The notes under the pieces are model-generated. The model had not been told where the DNA came from, did not search any database, and saw only the letters and a list, made by a program, of their open reading frames with translations. From the NCBI GenBank assembly GCA_001897435.1, contig MKSV01000004.1:434001-498000 (forward strand): a stretch of 64,000 nucleotides of DNA, read 5' to 3'. Below are positions 50,312 to 58,078 of the stretch, one piece after another; within the stretch, counting starts at the first letter, position 1, and every line of letters starts with the position of its first letter. The translations under genes and the position numbers were made by a program. The stretch comes from Acidobacteriales bacterium 59-55. GTDB lineage: Bacteria > Acidobacteriota > Terriglobia > Terriglobales > Acidobacteriaceae.

Positions 50312-50330
50312 CCCGGGAAGGGTACCCGGG
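50312..50330 (+). terminator. Weak hairpin between ispD and ispF
   Basis: CCCGGG arms at 50312-50317 and 50325-50330 with a seven-base loop, extended by ACA/TGT after one mismatch. No clear U-tract. It may reduce read-through from ispD to ispF. Confidence 0.3.
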
Positions 50331-50427
50331 ATGTTTGCGAGGTCCGCCGCTGCGTGACTTCTATGCACAAAACGCTCCAATCGGTGACAATCGTGGTTGA
50401 GCCTTTTGCGGCTCCTGAGATGATTTC

Positions 50428-51039
50428 ATGATGAGAATTGGGTACGGATTTGATTCGCACGCGTTCAAGGCGGGCGTTCCGCTCGTGATCGGCGGCTTGG
50501 CGATCGAGCATAGCGAAGGACTGGCCGGCCATTCTGATGGCGATGTGCTGCTTCATGCGATTACAGATGCACTGCTCGGCGCGGTTTCGGCGGGAGATAT
50601 CGGGACGTTCTTTCCTCCGAGCGATCCGCGGTGGAAGGGTGCGGCTTCGAGCTTGTTCCTGAAGACGGCGCTCGAAGAGGTGGCAACGGCGGGGTACAGG
50701 ATCGTCAACATCGACACGGTTCTGGTGATGGCGCGGCCCAAGATCGTGCCGATTGCGGGCGAGTTGCGGGAACGGGTGGCAGAGTTGCTGGGAGTGCAGC
50801 CGGGCGAGGTCGGCATCAAGGCTAAGACTCCAGAGGGATTGAATCAGGACCATGTCGCTGTTGCCCACGCGACAGTTCTGCTGGAAAGCCTGTCTGTTCC
50901 CGAGCCGGTGAAGAAGTTGTCGGCAACCGCGGATGTGGACGAGGTGAACCAGGTGGTGGAGAGTCTGGTGCAGGGGGTTCAGGAACCGTCTGCTCTGGGT
51001 CGAAAGAGGCCGGCCTTCGACGCGGACGACCTAACCTAA
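50428..51039 (+). CDS. ispF: 2-C-methyl-D-erythritol 2,4-cyclodiphosphate synthase
   Basis: Fifth step of the MEP pathway, 203 residues. The zinc-site motif GYGFDSHAF, then HSDGDVLLHAITDALLGA, DIGTFFP and KAKTPEGL are all present. The usual family length is about 160 residues; the extra 40 residues at the C-terminus are hydrophilic and not part of the known fold. ATG codons at 50428 and 50431 are both possible starts. Confidence 0.95.
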   Translation: MMRIGYGFDSHAFKAGVPLVIGGLAIEHSEGLAGHSDGDVLLHAITDALLGAVSAGDIGTFFPPSDPRWKGAASSLFLKTALEEVATAGYRIVNIDTVLVMARPKIVPIAGELRERVAELLGVQPGEVGIKAKTPEGLNQDHVAVAHATVLLESLSVPEPVKKLSATADVDEVNQVVESLVQGVQEPSALGRKRPAFDADDLT

Positions 51040-51103
51040 AGATTGCTTGATACCTAAAAGGTCGGCGAATTTTTATCGGTTAATTTTTCGAAGAGGAGGA
51101 GGC

Positions 51104-52996
51104 TTGGCAGCTTCTGTTCGGTTTTTGGCCTTGATCTTATGTTTGGGTTCGGTCGGCGCTGTTGCTCAGACAGTGGCGGATGTGAGCTTGCAACCGCGCG
51201 CGAAATCGGCTTCTGCCTGTGTGCCGGGCGGCGATGCGCAGTGGCTGACTCCTGCGGAGAAAGCTTGCTATGCCACGACTCCTGATTACGACGCCACGAT
51301 GGCGTATCTGCGCCGGGTAGAGGCTGCGGCTCCGGGACAGGTGAAGATCGAGGGCTTCGGCAAGACCGGCGAGGGACGCGAACTGGATATCGTGATTGTC
51401 TCGCGGAACGGAGTCTTCGATCCGGCAGCGATTCATGCGGCGAAGAGGCCGATTGTGCTGGTACAGAACTCGATTCACGCGGGCGAGATGGATGGTAAGG
51501 ATGCCTGTCTTGCCCTGCTGCGGGATATGGTGATCTCAAAGACGAAGGCCTCGCTGCTGGATCGAGCGGTGTTCGTCTTTATTCCGATCTACAACGCCGA
51601 TGGCCATGAGCGGCGGAGCCCCTATAGCCGGATCAATCAGAACGGCCCGGCAGAGATGGGTTGGCGAGGCAATGGAACGAACCTGAACCTGAACCGTGAC
51701 TACCTGAAGGCGGACGCGCCGGAGACGCGGGCGTTCATGGCAATGTTTCACCACTGGCTGCCGGACTTCTTCGTCGATGACCATGTGACTGACGGCGCGG
51801 ACTATCAATATGACGTCACCTTTACAATCGACGACGGCCCAAATCTTCAGGCGGCCACGGCGAAGTGGGTGGATGAGACGGCGGCGCCGGCGCTTGAAAA
51901 ATACGTGGATGCACATGGGCATCTGGCGTTTCCGAACTACATCACGCTGGTCAATGACAATGACCCGGCGCAGGGGCTGTCATTCGTCGACGACCCGCCG
52001 CGGTTTTCCACCGGATACATGGTGCTCGAAGGACGGCCCGGGATGCTGGTCGAGCTCCACATGCTGAAGGACTACAAGACGCGTGTGACAGGGAACTATC
52101 AGATTCTTGCCGGTCTGATGGAGTTGATGAACCGCGATGCGGATAAGGTGATCGCCCTGAATGCGGCGGCGGATAAAGAGGCCGAGAGGCTGGGAGCGCA
52201 TCCGCTGAGCAATATCAAATTTCCCCTGGCGCTGGGATGGGGCGGGCAGACGACTCCGGTGCTGTTTCGGGGATATAAGTACACGCGAGCATTGAGCGAA
52301 GTTTCAGGCGGGATGTGGGTGAAGTATTCGCATGAGCCGTGGAATGTCTCGCTGCCGATGCAGACGGGATTCAAGGTGACCGCGGAGGCGGCTCCTCCGG
52401 CGGCCTACATCATTCCGGCGCAGTGGACGGACGTGATCGGCGTACTGGCAGCGCACCAGGTGGAGATGAAGCGAACGGTGAAGGCGTGGACGGGCAATGT
52501 TGAGACCTACCAGTGCGCGGGGATGGAGTGGCAGGAGCCTCCGTTTGAGGGGCGGCATCCGACGTTCAACGGCGAGGCGACGCACGATCCGGGAAAGTTC
52601 GGAAGCTGCGTTCTGGTGCGGCAGAAGATGAGTTTTCCGGCAGGTTCTGCAGTGGTGCGGCTGAATCAGAGGCTCTCGAAGGTGGTGATGGAGTGGCTGG
52701 AACCGGCGGCGCCCGACTCGGCGTTGCAGTGGGGCTTCTTCGACTCGATCTTCGAGCAGAAGGAGTATGGAGAGGCTTATGTGCTGGAGTCTCTAGCGCG
52801 GGAGATGATGGCCAAAGACCCGAAGCTGAAGGAAGAGTTCGAGAAGAAGGTCGCCGCCGACCCGGCGTTTGCCGGGAATGCCAATGCGCGGCTGGAGTTT
52901 TTCTATGAGCGGTCGCCGTGGTTTGCGGCCAATCATGTGGGCCTGTATCCGGTAGGCCGGTTGGATAGCGTGGAGCAGCTTGGAGAATTGCAATGA
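51104..52996 (+). CDS. Secreted M14-family zinc carboxypeptidase
   Basis: A peptidase of about 630 residues with a signal peptide (AASVRFLALILCLGSVGAVAQ region). Zinc ligands His and Glu are in SIHAGEMDG, with the Asn/Arg site in LNLNRDYLK and a further His in DDHVTDG. The catalytic Glu is probably in LVELHMLKDY. The C-terminal 270 residues form an additional domain. I chose the TTG at 51104 because AGAGGAGGAGG lies directly before it; the frame stays open to a TTG at 51047, which would add 19 non-signal-like residues. Its stop overlaps the start of the next small gene (ATGA). Confidence 0.87.
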   Translation: MAASVRFLALILCLGSVGAVAQTVADVSLQPRAKSASACVPGGDAQWLTPAEKACYATTPDYDATMAYLRRVEAAAPGQVKIEGFGKTGEGRELDIVIVSRNGVFDPAAIHAAKRPIVLVQNSIHAGEMDGKDACLALLRDMVISKTKASLLDRAVFVFIPIYNADGHERRSPYSRINQNGPAEMGWRGNGTNLNLNRDYLKADAPETRAFMAMFHHWLPDFFVDDHVTDGADYQYDVTFTIDDGPNLQAATAKWVDETAAPALEKYVDAHGHLAFPNYITLVNDNDPAQGLSFVDDPPRFSTGYMVLEGRPGMLVELHMLKDYKTRVTGNYQILAGLMELMNRDADKVIALNAAADKEAERLGAHPLSNIKFPLALGWGGQTTPVLFRGYKYTRALSEVSGGMWVKYSHEPWNVSLPMQTGFKVTAEAAPPAAYIIPAQWTDVIGVLAAHQVEMKRTVKAWTGNVETYQCAGMEWQEPPFEGRHPTFNGEATHDPGKFGSCVLVRQKMSFPAGSAVVRLNQRLSKVVMEWLEPAAPDSALQWGFFDSIFEQKEYGEAYVLESLAREMMAKDPKLKEEFEKKVAADPAFAGNANARLEFFYERSPWFAANHVGLYPVGRLDSVEQLGELQ

Positions 52997-53262
52997 GTGT
53001 TAGTGAGGAGTTCAGTGCGGTTGTCACCGACATTCGCGAGGAGTCGCGCATTGCGGGGCGGCAGCGCTGGCAGATGGCGCTGGATCGAACGGAGTTCGGC
53101 GCAGGCGATGTCGGGACGATGGAAGCAGTCGCGCGGAGCGGTGTAAGACTGGTGGTTCCGGTGCTTGATGTAGTGGTCGATGCGGCGGGCGATGTCTGGC
53201 ATGTGGTGGAAAAGCCGCTGGCAGCCGGTACCGCGGTGACGGCCCGGGTGGGCGCAGTTTGA
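52993..53262 (+). CDS. Small hypothetical protein coupled to the M14 peptidase
   Basis: An 89-residue protein I do not recognise. It overlaps the peptidase stop by four bases (ATGA), a sign of translational coupling. The N-terminal half is charged and helical; the C-terminal half is rich in Val and Ala (VRLVVPVLDVVVDAAGDVWHVV), like a beta-hairpin. No signal peptide or metal motif. A role linked to the peptidase is inferred from position only. Confidence 0.55.
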   Translation: MSVSEEFSAVVTDIREESRIAGRQRWQMALDRTEFGAGDVGTMEAVARSGVRLVVPVLDVVVDAAGDVWHVVEKPLAAGTAVTARVGAV

Positions 53263-53354
53263 GGGTGGAATGGCGGGCCGCTTGCTGATACACTCGGAGA
53301 TGTCGTTTGATGGCGCGCATGGCTCGCGAAAGCGAGTGCGATGCGGGTCCGGTG

Positions 53355-53430
53355 GGGGCTGTAGCTCAGCTGGGAGAGCGCCTCGTTCGCAACGAGGAGG
53401 TCAGCGGTTCGATCCCGCTCAGCTCCACCA
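53355..53430 (+). tRNA. tRNA-Ala (anticodon CGC)
   Basis: A 76-base cloverleaf with CCA encoded. The anticodon stem is CCTCG/CGAGG around the loop TTCGCAA, giving anticodon CGC for GCG codons. The T-loop is TTCGATC. The acceptor stem contains a G3-U70 wobble pair, the main identity element for alanyl-tRNA synthetase. Confidence 0.97.
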
Positions 53431-53488
53431 ATAAAATCAATCACATGCGGCATGGGTATAGTCTTTCGACGTGCCTTGCCGTTAGTTT

Positions 53489-54337
53489 TCATAGAAATTG
53501 TTTGATAGCCTGTTTCAGAAAGTGAACGCCCTTATAGGCGATAGCGGATGGAGTGGATTCGATATCCCGCCAGATTGCGGCCGCGGCGCTTAGGTCGCCC
53601 AGCGCGAATCCGAAGCTCTCGATGGTAAGCCAGCCGTCGTATCCAATTTTGTCAATCGCGCTGAAGACACTAGGCCACTCAACATGCCCTGAGCCAGGAA
53701 TTCCACGATCGTTCTCGCATGTGTGGATGAGCTTGACATGCCTTCCGACCGTGAGCAATCCGGCTGCAATACTCTTCTCTTCGATGTTGGCGTGAAAGGT
53801 GTCGTACAGAATTCCGACATTTGTATGGCCTACCTGGTCTGCCAGAAGGGCGGCATCGGCGGCTGTATTCAGAAAAAATGTTTCGAAGCGGTTCAATGGC
53901 TCGATGGCAAGGGTGACGTTGTGCTCCGAGAGCGTGTCGCCTATTTTCTGGTAGGCTTCGACGGCCCATGACCACTCATCGGCGGTGCGGCGTCTGCCCG
54001 GGAGGTAACCCACGGGGCAGTACAAAGGCCCGGCAATGGTGTTCCCACCACACTCCGACGTAATCGCAATCAGGTCTTTCAACCATTGAATCGACCGATT
54101 GCGAATCGTGGCGTCATCGCTGATGACGCTCAACCCATCTACAAAGATGCCGACCGTGTTGCATTCGAGTCCATTCCTGTCCATTGCCCTGCGAACGCGC
54201 GCAGGAGAGACATCGCCAGCCCGGAAGACGGGGAATTCAATTCCGTCGAAGCCCTCTTCCTTTATCGTCGGTAAAACTTCCTCAACCGAATTGTCGTAGG
54301 CCGCCGACCAGATCAACGTATTGACACCGAGTTTCAT
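53489..54337 (-). CDS. Sugar-phosphate isomerase/epimerase family protein (D-tagatose 3-epimerase-like)
   Basis: A TIM-barrel enzyme of about 282 residues. Metal-site motifs of the ketose 3-epimerase group are visible: IEPLNRFETFF (Glu), DTFHANIEE (Asp and His), CENDRGIPGSGH, and TIESFG (Glu). I start at 54337 (MKLGVNTLIWSA), with GGAG ten bases upstream; the frame is open to 54391. The natural substrate may be a ketose or hydroxypyruvate. No pathway partner is adjacent. Confidence 0.85.
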   Translation of the reverse strand: MKLGVNTLIWSAAYDNSVEEVLPTIKEEGFDGIEFPVFRAGDVSPARVRRAMDRNGLECNTVGIFVDGLSVISDDATIRNRSIQWLKDLIAITSECGGNTIAGPLYCPVGYLPGRRRTADEWSWAVEAYQKIGDTLSEHNVTLAIEPLNRFETFFLNTAADAALLADQVGHTNVGILYDTFHANIEEKSIAAGLLTVGRHVKLIHTCENDRGIPGSGHVEWPSVFSAIDKIGYDGWLTIESFGFALGDLSAAAAIWRDIESTPSAIAYKGVHFLKQAIKQFL

Positions 54338-54509
54338 AGCGTGTGCTCCAGGCGCATTGAAGGGATAGCTTCCTGACCCCAAAGTGTACAAGACCTGTCA
54401 CCTCCCATCCGTAGGAAGCATTGTGTGCTCATCCATTTTCCGTTTCCGCCGATGATGGGGATGTGCCACAACGCACAACTTCAGAACGGGTAGATTCGGG
54501 AGACAGGGG

Positions 54510-54995
54510 ATGATCCGGCAGGCGATCAATTGCGATATGTGCGGTGTGGAGAAGCAGGAGGCCACGAGCCACTGGTTCGTAGCCTATGAGCAGGGTGGAG
54601 AACTGAAGCTGCGTGGGTGGGAGTCTCCGAAGATCTCACGAAAGAATGTGAAGCATTTGTGCGGGCAAAAATGCGCGCAGCGCCTGACGGCGAACTTTAC
54701 CGCGTCGGTGATGTCGGCGGGGAGTGTGCCTGAGAGTGGAAAGGCGACCGTACCCGAGAGCGTGGAACAGAGTGCCGTAGACGTCTCTGGCTGCGAGGCG
54801 GCGCCCATTTTGGAGCGAATGGGCTACGACCGTGCCACTGCGGCCTTGATCGAGGCAGAGTCCTGGGCCGGCCCGGCGAAGTTCAAGCAAGGCCCGCGCA
54901 ACGGGGAGAGTAAGCTCAAGATCGAACGCGAGAGTTTTGTGGAGGCTGCCCGTGTCAAACCGCAGGTTGCACGGGCTTTCCAGCGCATGGCCTGA
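54510..54995 (+). CDS. Zinc-ribbon-like hypothetical protein
   Basis: A 161-residue protein with no family I can name. Two cysteine pairs near the N-terminus, CDMCG (about residue 9) and CGQKC (about residue 51), suggest one zinc ribbon of about 45 residues. A variable Ser/Val-rich linker follows, then a helical C-terminus with basic residues. Cytoplasmic by appearance. It starts well after the epimerase promoter region and is convergent with the transporter gene. Confidence 0.6.
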   Translation: MIRQAINCDMCGVEKQEATSHWFVAYEQGGELKLRGWESPKISRKNVKHLCGQKCAQRLTANFTASVMSAGSVPESGKATVPESVEQSAVDVSGCEAAPILERMGYDRATAALIEAESWAGPAKFKQGPRNGESKLKIERESFVEAARVKPQVARAFQRMA

Positions 54996-55015
54996 AAGAG
55001 GTCTGAGCTAATCTT

Positions 55016-55049
55016 CTGAACTCGGATTCCATCCCGAGGGATGGTTCAG
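55016..55049. terminator. Hairpin between convergent genes
   Basis: CCATCC/GGATGG (55029-55044) with a CGAG loop, framed by outer CTGAA (55016-55020) and TTCAG (55045-55049). It sits between the two convergent stop codons and could end both transcripts. No T-tract. Confidence 0.4.
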
Positions 55050-55050
55050 C

Positions 55051-55488
55051 TTAGCGCGTGGCCAGAATAACGCCTGCAAACATAACCAGCGTTCCCAGGA
55101 AGCCGTGCACCGAGATCGGTTCGCGTGGAGAACCCAGCCATCCAAAGTGCGACAGAATCAGACCGCCGACGATCTGCCCGGCCAGCATAATCAAGGTCAG
55201 CTTGCCCGCGCCGATTCGAGGAATCAGGAAGGCGATGCCAAAGACCAGGCAGGCGCCGAAGACTCCAGCCATCAGCAGCACCGGACTGATCTCGCGCAGC
55301 GGCTTCAGTGCGCCCGCCTCCCAACCGGTGAGGCCGATCAGCAGAGCAGTTATAGCGCCAATGCACCAGAACAGCGCGTTGCCCACGCGTGGGTTATTGA
55401 GCGCCAGGCCTACCTTGCCATTCATTGCCAGATGTACCGTCAAGACAATGCCAATCACTACCGTCAGCGCGTAAAAGGGAAGCTTCAT
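55051..55488 (-). CDS. DMT-family membrane transporter (DUF606/YdcZ type)
   Basis: A small integral membrane protein of about 145 residues with five predicted helices (about residues 5-22, 33-52, 67-85, 94-114 and 125-143). The pattern MAGVFGACLVFGIAFLIPRIGAG and LAGQIVGGLILSHFGWLG is typical of DUF606, half-length relatives of EamA transporters that work as dimers. The start at 55488 has AGAGAAA upstream. The substrate is unknown. Confidence 0.82.
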   Translation of the reverse strand: MKLPFYALTVVIGIVLTVHLAMNGKVGLALNNPRVGNALFWCIGAITALLIGLTGWEAGALKPLREISPVLLMAGVFGACLVFGIAFLIPRIGAGKLTLIMLAGQIVGGLILSHFGWLGSPREPISVHGFLGTLVMFAGVILATR

Positions 55489-55690
55489 CGCTTTTCTCTC
55501 CATCGGATTCCCAAAAATGAAGGGCCATCGCTTGGGTCATTCATTGGGTACCGTGCAATATGAGTTGCGTAATAAGCGAGGAGTACACCATCCTTCAATA
55601 AGAACTGTCAACGCAAAAGAGCGCAGTACATAAGATTGCTCGTAAAATGTGACCTGCGCGGCGGTGAGATGTATCGATCGGGAGAGAATC

Positions 55691-56728
55691 GTGAAGGGGA
55701 TGCTTTATCTCGCGATGCTGATGCTGATGACCAGCTCTAGCCACGGCCAAAGTGTTCCCGCTGGGCAAAACTCTCTACCCGATATTACGTCTACGTCGAC
55801 CCTGGTGATTGTCCCCACTCTGGTTCGCTCTCCAGCAGGTGAACTTGTGACCAATTTAGACGCAAAGGACTTTCGTCTTACGGACAATGGCGTCGAACAA
55901 AAAGTCTCCATTGAAGAGGTCGAGCGCCAGCCCCTTTCTGTTGTTGTGCTTCTACAAACCGGCGGGGCTGCACCTCGCCAGTTTCAGAATTATCGCGATC
56001 TCGGCACGATGCTCGATTACATGATGGGGAGTTCGAAGCACCAGGTTGCGGTGGTGACGTTTGATAGCCAACCGGAAGAGATGTGGAATTTCACGGGCAA
56101 CGTCGAAGATCTGAAAGATGCCTTTACGAATCCCGGTCATGGCGACGGCGGCGCGGCGATCGTTGATGCGGTGAACTATGGCATAGACCTGCTCAAGCAG
56201 CAGCCAGCGAATGCCCGCCGCATTCTCCTCCTGTTCAGCCAGTCGCAGGATGATGGGAGCAGAGCCCGTGCGGAAGACGTAGTGCGCCGCCTGGGAGAGA
56301 GCAACACGATCATTTATAGCATTGCGTTCTCGCCTGAAAAGACGTGGCTGAAAGACCAGTTCACCAAGCCTCGGCATGAAAACGCTCCCTATCAGTTCTC
56401 GCCCAATATGGCGCCATTACTGCATACATTCGATCTGGGAACACCTTTGGGCGTCGCCTTAAAAGCGATGCGTAAAGACACGGCCGCTGAGGTAGCGGAG
56501 TTGTCCGGCGGGGAACACGTGCGGTTTAACGACAAGCGCGACCTGGAGCGGCAATTGGCAATCCTGGCAAACCATATCCCCAATCGATACATCCTGAGTT
56601 TTCGTCCTTCCGCGAATGTGCCGGGATTTCACGCGATCAAGGTTGAAGTAGTCCATCATCCGAAAATGACTCTTGATGTCACAGCCCGCACGAGTTATTG
56701 GGTGGCCGGAGCGGTGCCTCGCTCGTAG
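55691..56728 (+). CDS. Secreted VWFA-related domain protein
   Basis: A protein of about 345 residues with a signal peptide (MLYLAMLMLMTSSSHGQ). An N-terminal segment shows FRLTDNGVEQKVSIEEVERQ in part, typical of the VWFA-related family common in Acidobacteria. The A-domain follows, but the strand that should carry the DxSxS metal site reads VVLLQTGGAA, so the MIDAS motif is lost. I start at the GTG (55691) with GGAGAG four bases upstream; the frame is open to 55649. The function is unknown. Confidence 0.8.
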   Translation: MKGMLYLAMLMLMTSSSHGQSVPAGQNSLPDITSTSTLVIVPTLVRSPAGELVTNLDAKDFRLTDNGVEQKVSIEEVERQPLSVVVLLQTGGAAPRQFQNYRDLGTMLDYMMGSSKHQVAVVTFDSQPEEMWNFTGNVEDLKDAFTNPGHGDGGAAIVDAVNYGIDLLKQQPANARRILLLFSQSQDDGSRARAEDVVRRLGESNTIIYSIAFSPEKTWLKDQFTKPRHENAPYQFSPNMAPLLHTFDLGTPLGVALKAMRKDTAAEVAELSGGEHVRFNDKRDLERQLAILANHIPNRYILSFRPSANVPGFHAIKVEVVHHPKMTLDVTARTSYWVAGAVPRS

Positions 56729-56840
56729 GGGCGCAGGGATGCCACACGCCTTTTGGAAACATTGGGATAGCGGTAGATTCGTGTCGCCCACAGTGCCATT
56801 TTCATGCTAAGGTAGCTGGCAATACCGAGAGCCTGAATCT

Positions 56841-57437
56841 ATGAGCAATATCAACGGCAAAGTTTATGCCATGAATGCGATCACGCCTATGAAGCCATGG
56901 AAGACATGGATTCTGCGCGGATTCTTCTTTGTGCTCGGGCGCGTGAAGCCGCTGCAACAAGACCTGATTAATCTGTCCTTCATCGAATTCGCTCGCTGGG
57001 TCGTTCTGCCGCGCAGGGGATTCCCTTTTTTAGGCAATGGGCAGAAAAGGGAAGAGCTTCAGTACGACTATCTCCTGTTCTTCAGCAACTTCAACGGGAC
57101 TTGGAATCAATACATCGATGCGTTTTCAGCGGTGCTGAGTCGTGGCCTGAACCTGATCTGGCGTTGGAGCGAAAAGTTTCCCGGCTCCGTGCCTGTGACC
57201 CCTTTCAAGAATTACATTGCACAGGTGCAGTTCGACACGGACTACTACTACACTGCCTATCCTCGGGCCACGGCAAACGATCTCAAGTCCGCCCATATCG
57301 TGCAGACTTCGCTGGACGCGCTCAGCCTTCGTGCTCAGGATTACACGCCGGCGCAGTTCGCGGAGGCCTACCTCCACTTCGTGATCCAGGTGCAGGCGCA
57401 TCTGGGCGAGACGGGCGACGCTCCCGTGGTGTTCTAG
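56841..57437 (+). CDS. Hypothetical protein A of the DyP-P450 operon
   Basis: A 198-residue protein of unknown function. The N-terminus has a hydrophobic/aromatic segment (TWILRGFFFVLG, about residues 22-33) that could touch a membrane. The central part (FFSNFNGTWNQYIDAF, then LIWRWSEKFPG, then FDTDYYYTAYP) matches, motif by motif, a part of the next protein (SNFDGELDDYL, SIWGHCVAYPG, IDTTFYFAAIN). The two are therefore distant paralogues. First gene of a four-gene unit: 8 bases to the next gene. I cannot name the family. Confidence 0.7.
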   Translation: MSNINGKVYAMNAITPMKPWKTWILRGFFFVLGRVKPLQQDLINLSFIEFARWVVLPRRGFPFLGNGQKREELQYDYLLFFSNFNGTWNQYIDAFSAVLSRGLNLIWRWSEKFPGSVPVTPFKNYIAQVQFDTDYYYTAYPRATANDLKSAHIVQTSLDALSLRAQDYTPAQFAEAYLHFVIQVQAHLGETGDAPVVF

Positions 57438-57445
57438 GAAAATCC

Positions 57446-58078
57446 ATGCCAAATAAAAGCGGCAGTCTTTATGGCCTTACGATTCTTTCGCCCATCATCG
57501 ACGATGAGAAGGCGACGCCTTCGCACGACCTGCAAATTCGTAAATATCTTGCAGGTCTGGCGACCGATGACGGGAGTCCCTTCGCGCTTGCGCCCGGCAC
57601 GCATCTTGCCAGGCTGGTGGTGATGGACGACGTCATCTACGTCGGGATGCCTGCGTGTGAAGAGCATCTCAAATCGAAGTATTTGGTGCTCGAATCCAAC
57701 TTCGACGGCGAACTGGATGACTATCTGGGTGGCCTTGCCGATCATGTGCCGGAACAACTGGATTCGATCTGGGGGCACTGCGTCGCTTATCCGGGCGCGG
57801 GCAACCGGCAGGCATTCATCGACTATATGAAGGCGTGTCAGATCGACACGACGTTCTACTTCGCGGCGATCAACGATAAGTCGTTGCCGGAGACGTTGCG
57901 TGCCCTGCATACGCGAACTGCCGTGGCGGACTTTATCGCAAACCATCAGGGAATGGAACCGGCGCGGTTGCAGGCTGAGTTTGTGCAGTTCGTCGCTCAA
58001 CTACGCTCGGAGCCCATTCCGGGGCCGGGGACAGGCGGAATCGCTCGCGATATCAAGACTGGCGGTCGAAATGAGTAA
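57446..58078 (+). CDS. Hypothetical protein B, paralogue of protein A
   Basis: A 210-residue soluble protein sharing the order of conserved motifs with protein A: SNFDG, IW..., YPG, F-x-x-Y, D-T-x-F/Y-Y. No catalytic signature or signal peptide. AGGA precedes the ATG at 57446. Its last eight bases overlap the start of the DyP gene (ATGAGTAA), so translation of the two is linked. Position suggests that it forms a complex with, or delivers substrate to, the peroxidase or P450; this is inference. Confidence 0.7.
   Translation: MPNKSGSLYGLTILSPIIDDEKATPSHDLQIRKYLAGLATDDGSPFALAPGTHLARLVVMDDVIYVGMPACEEHLKSKYLVLESNFDGELDDYLGGLADHVPEQLDSIWGHCVAYPGAGNRQAFIDYMKACQIDTTFYFAAINDKSLPETLRALHTRTAVADFIANHQGMEPARLQAEFVQFVAQLRSEPIPGPGTGGIARDIKTGGRNE

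Noticed and set aside
53355-53430. tRNA-Ala as an integration site for a genomic island
   Set aside because: No integrase gene and no repeat of the tRNA 3' end was noticed downstream; flanking genes show no shift in base use.
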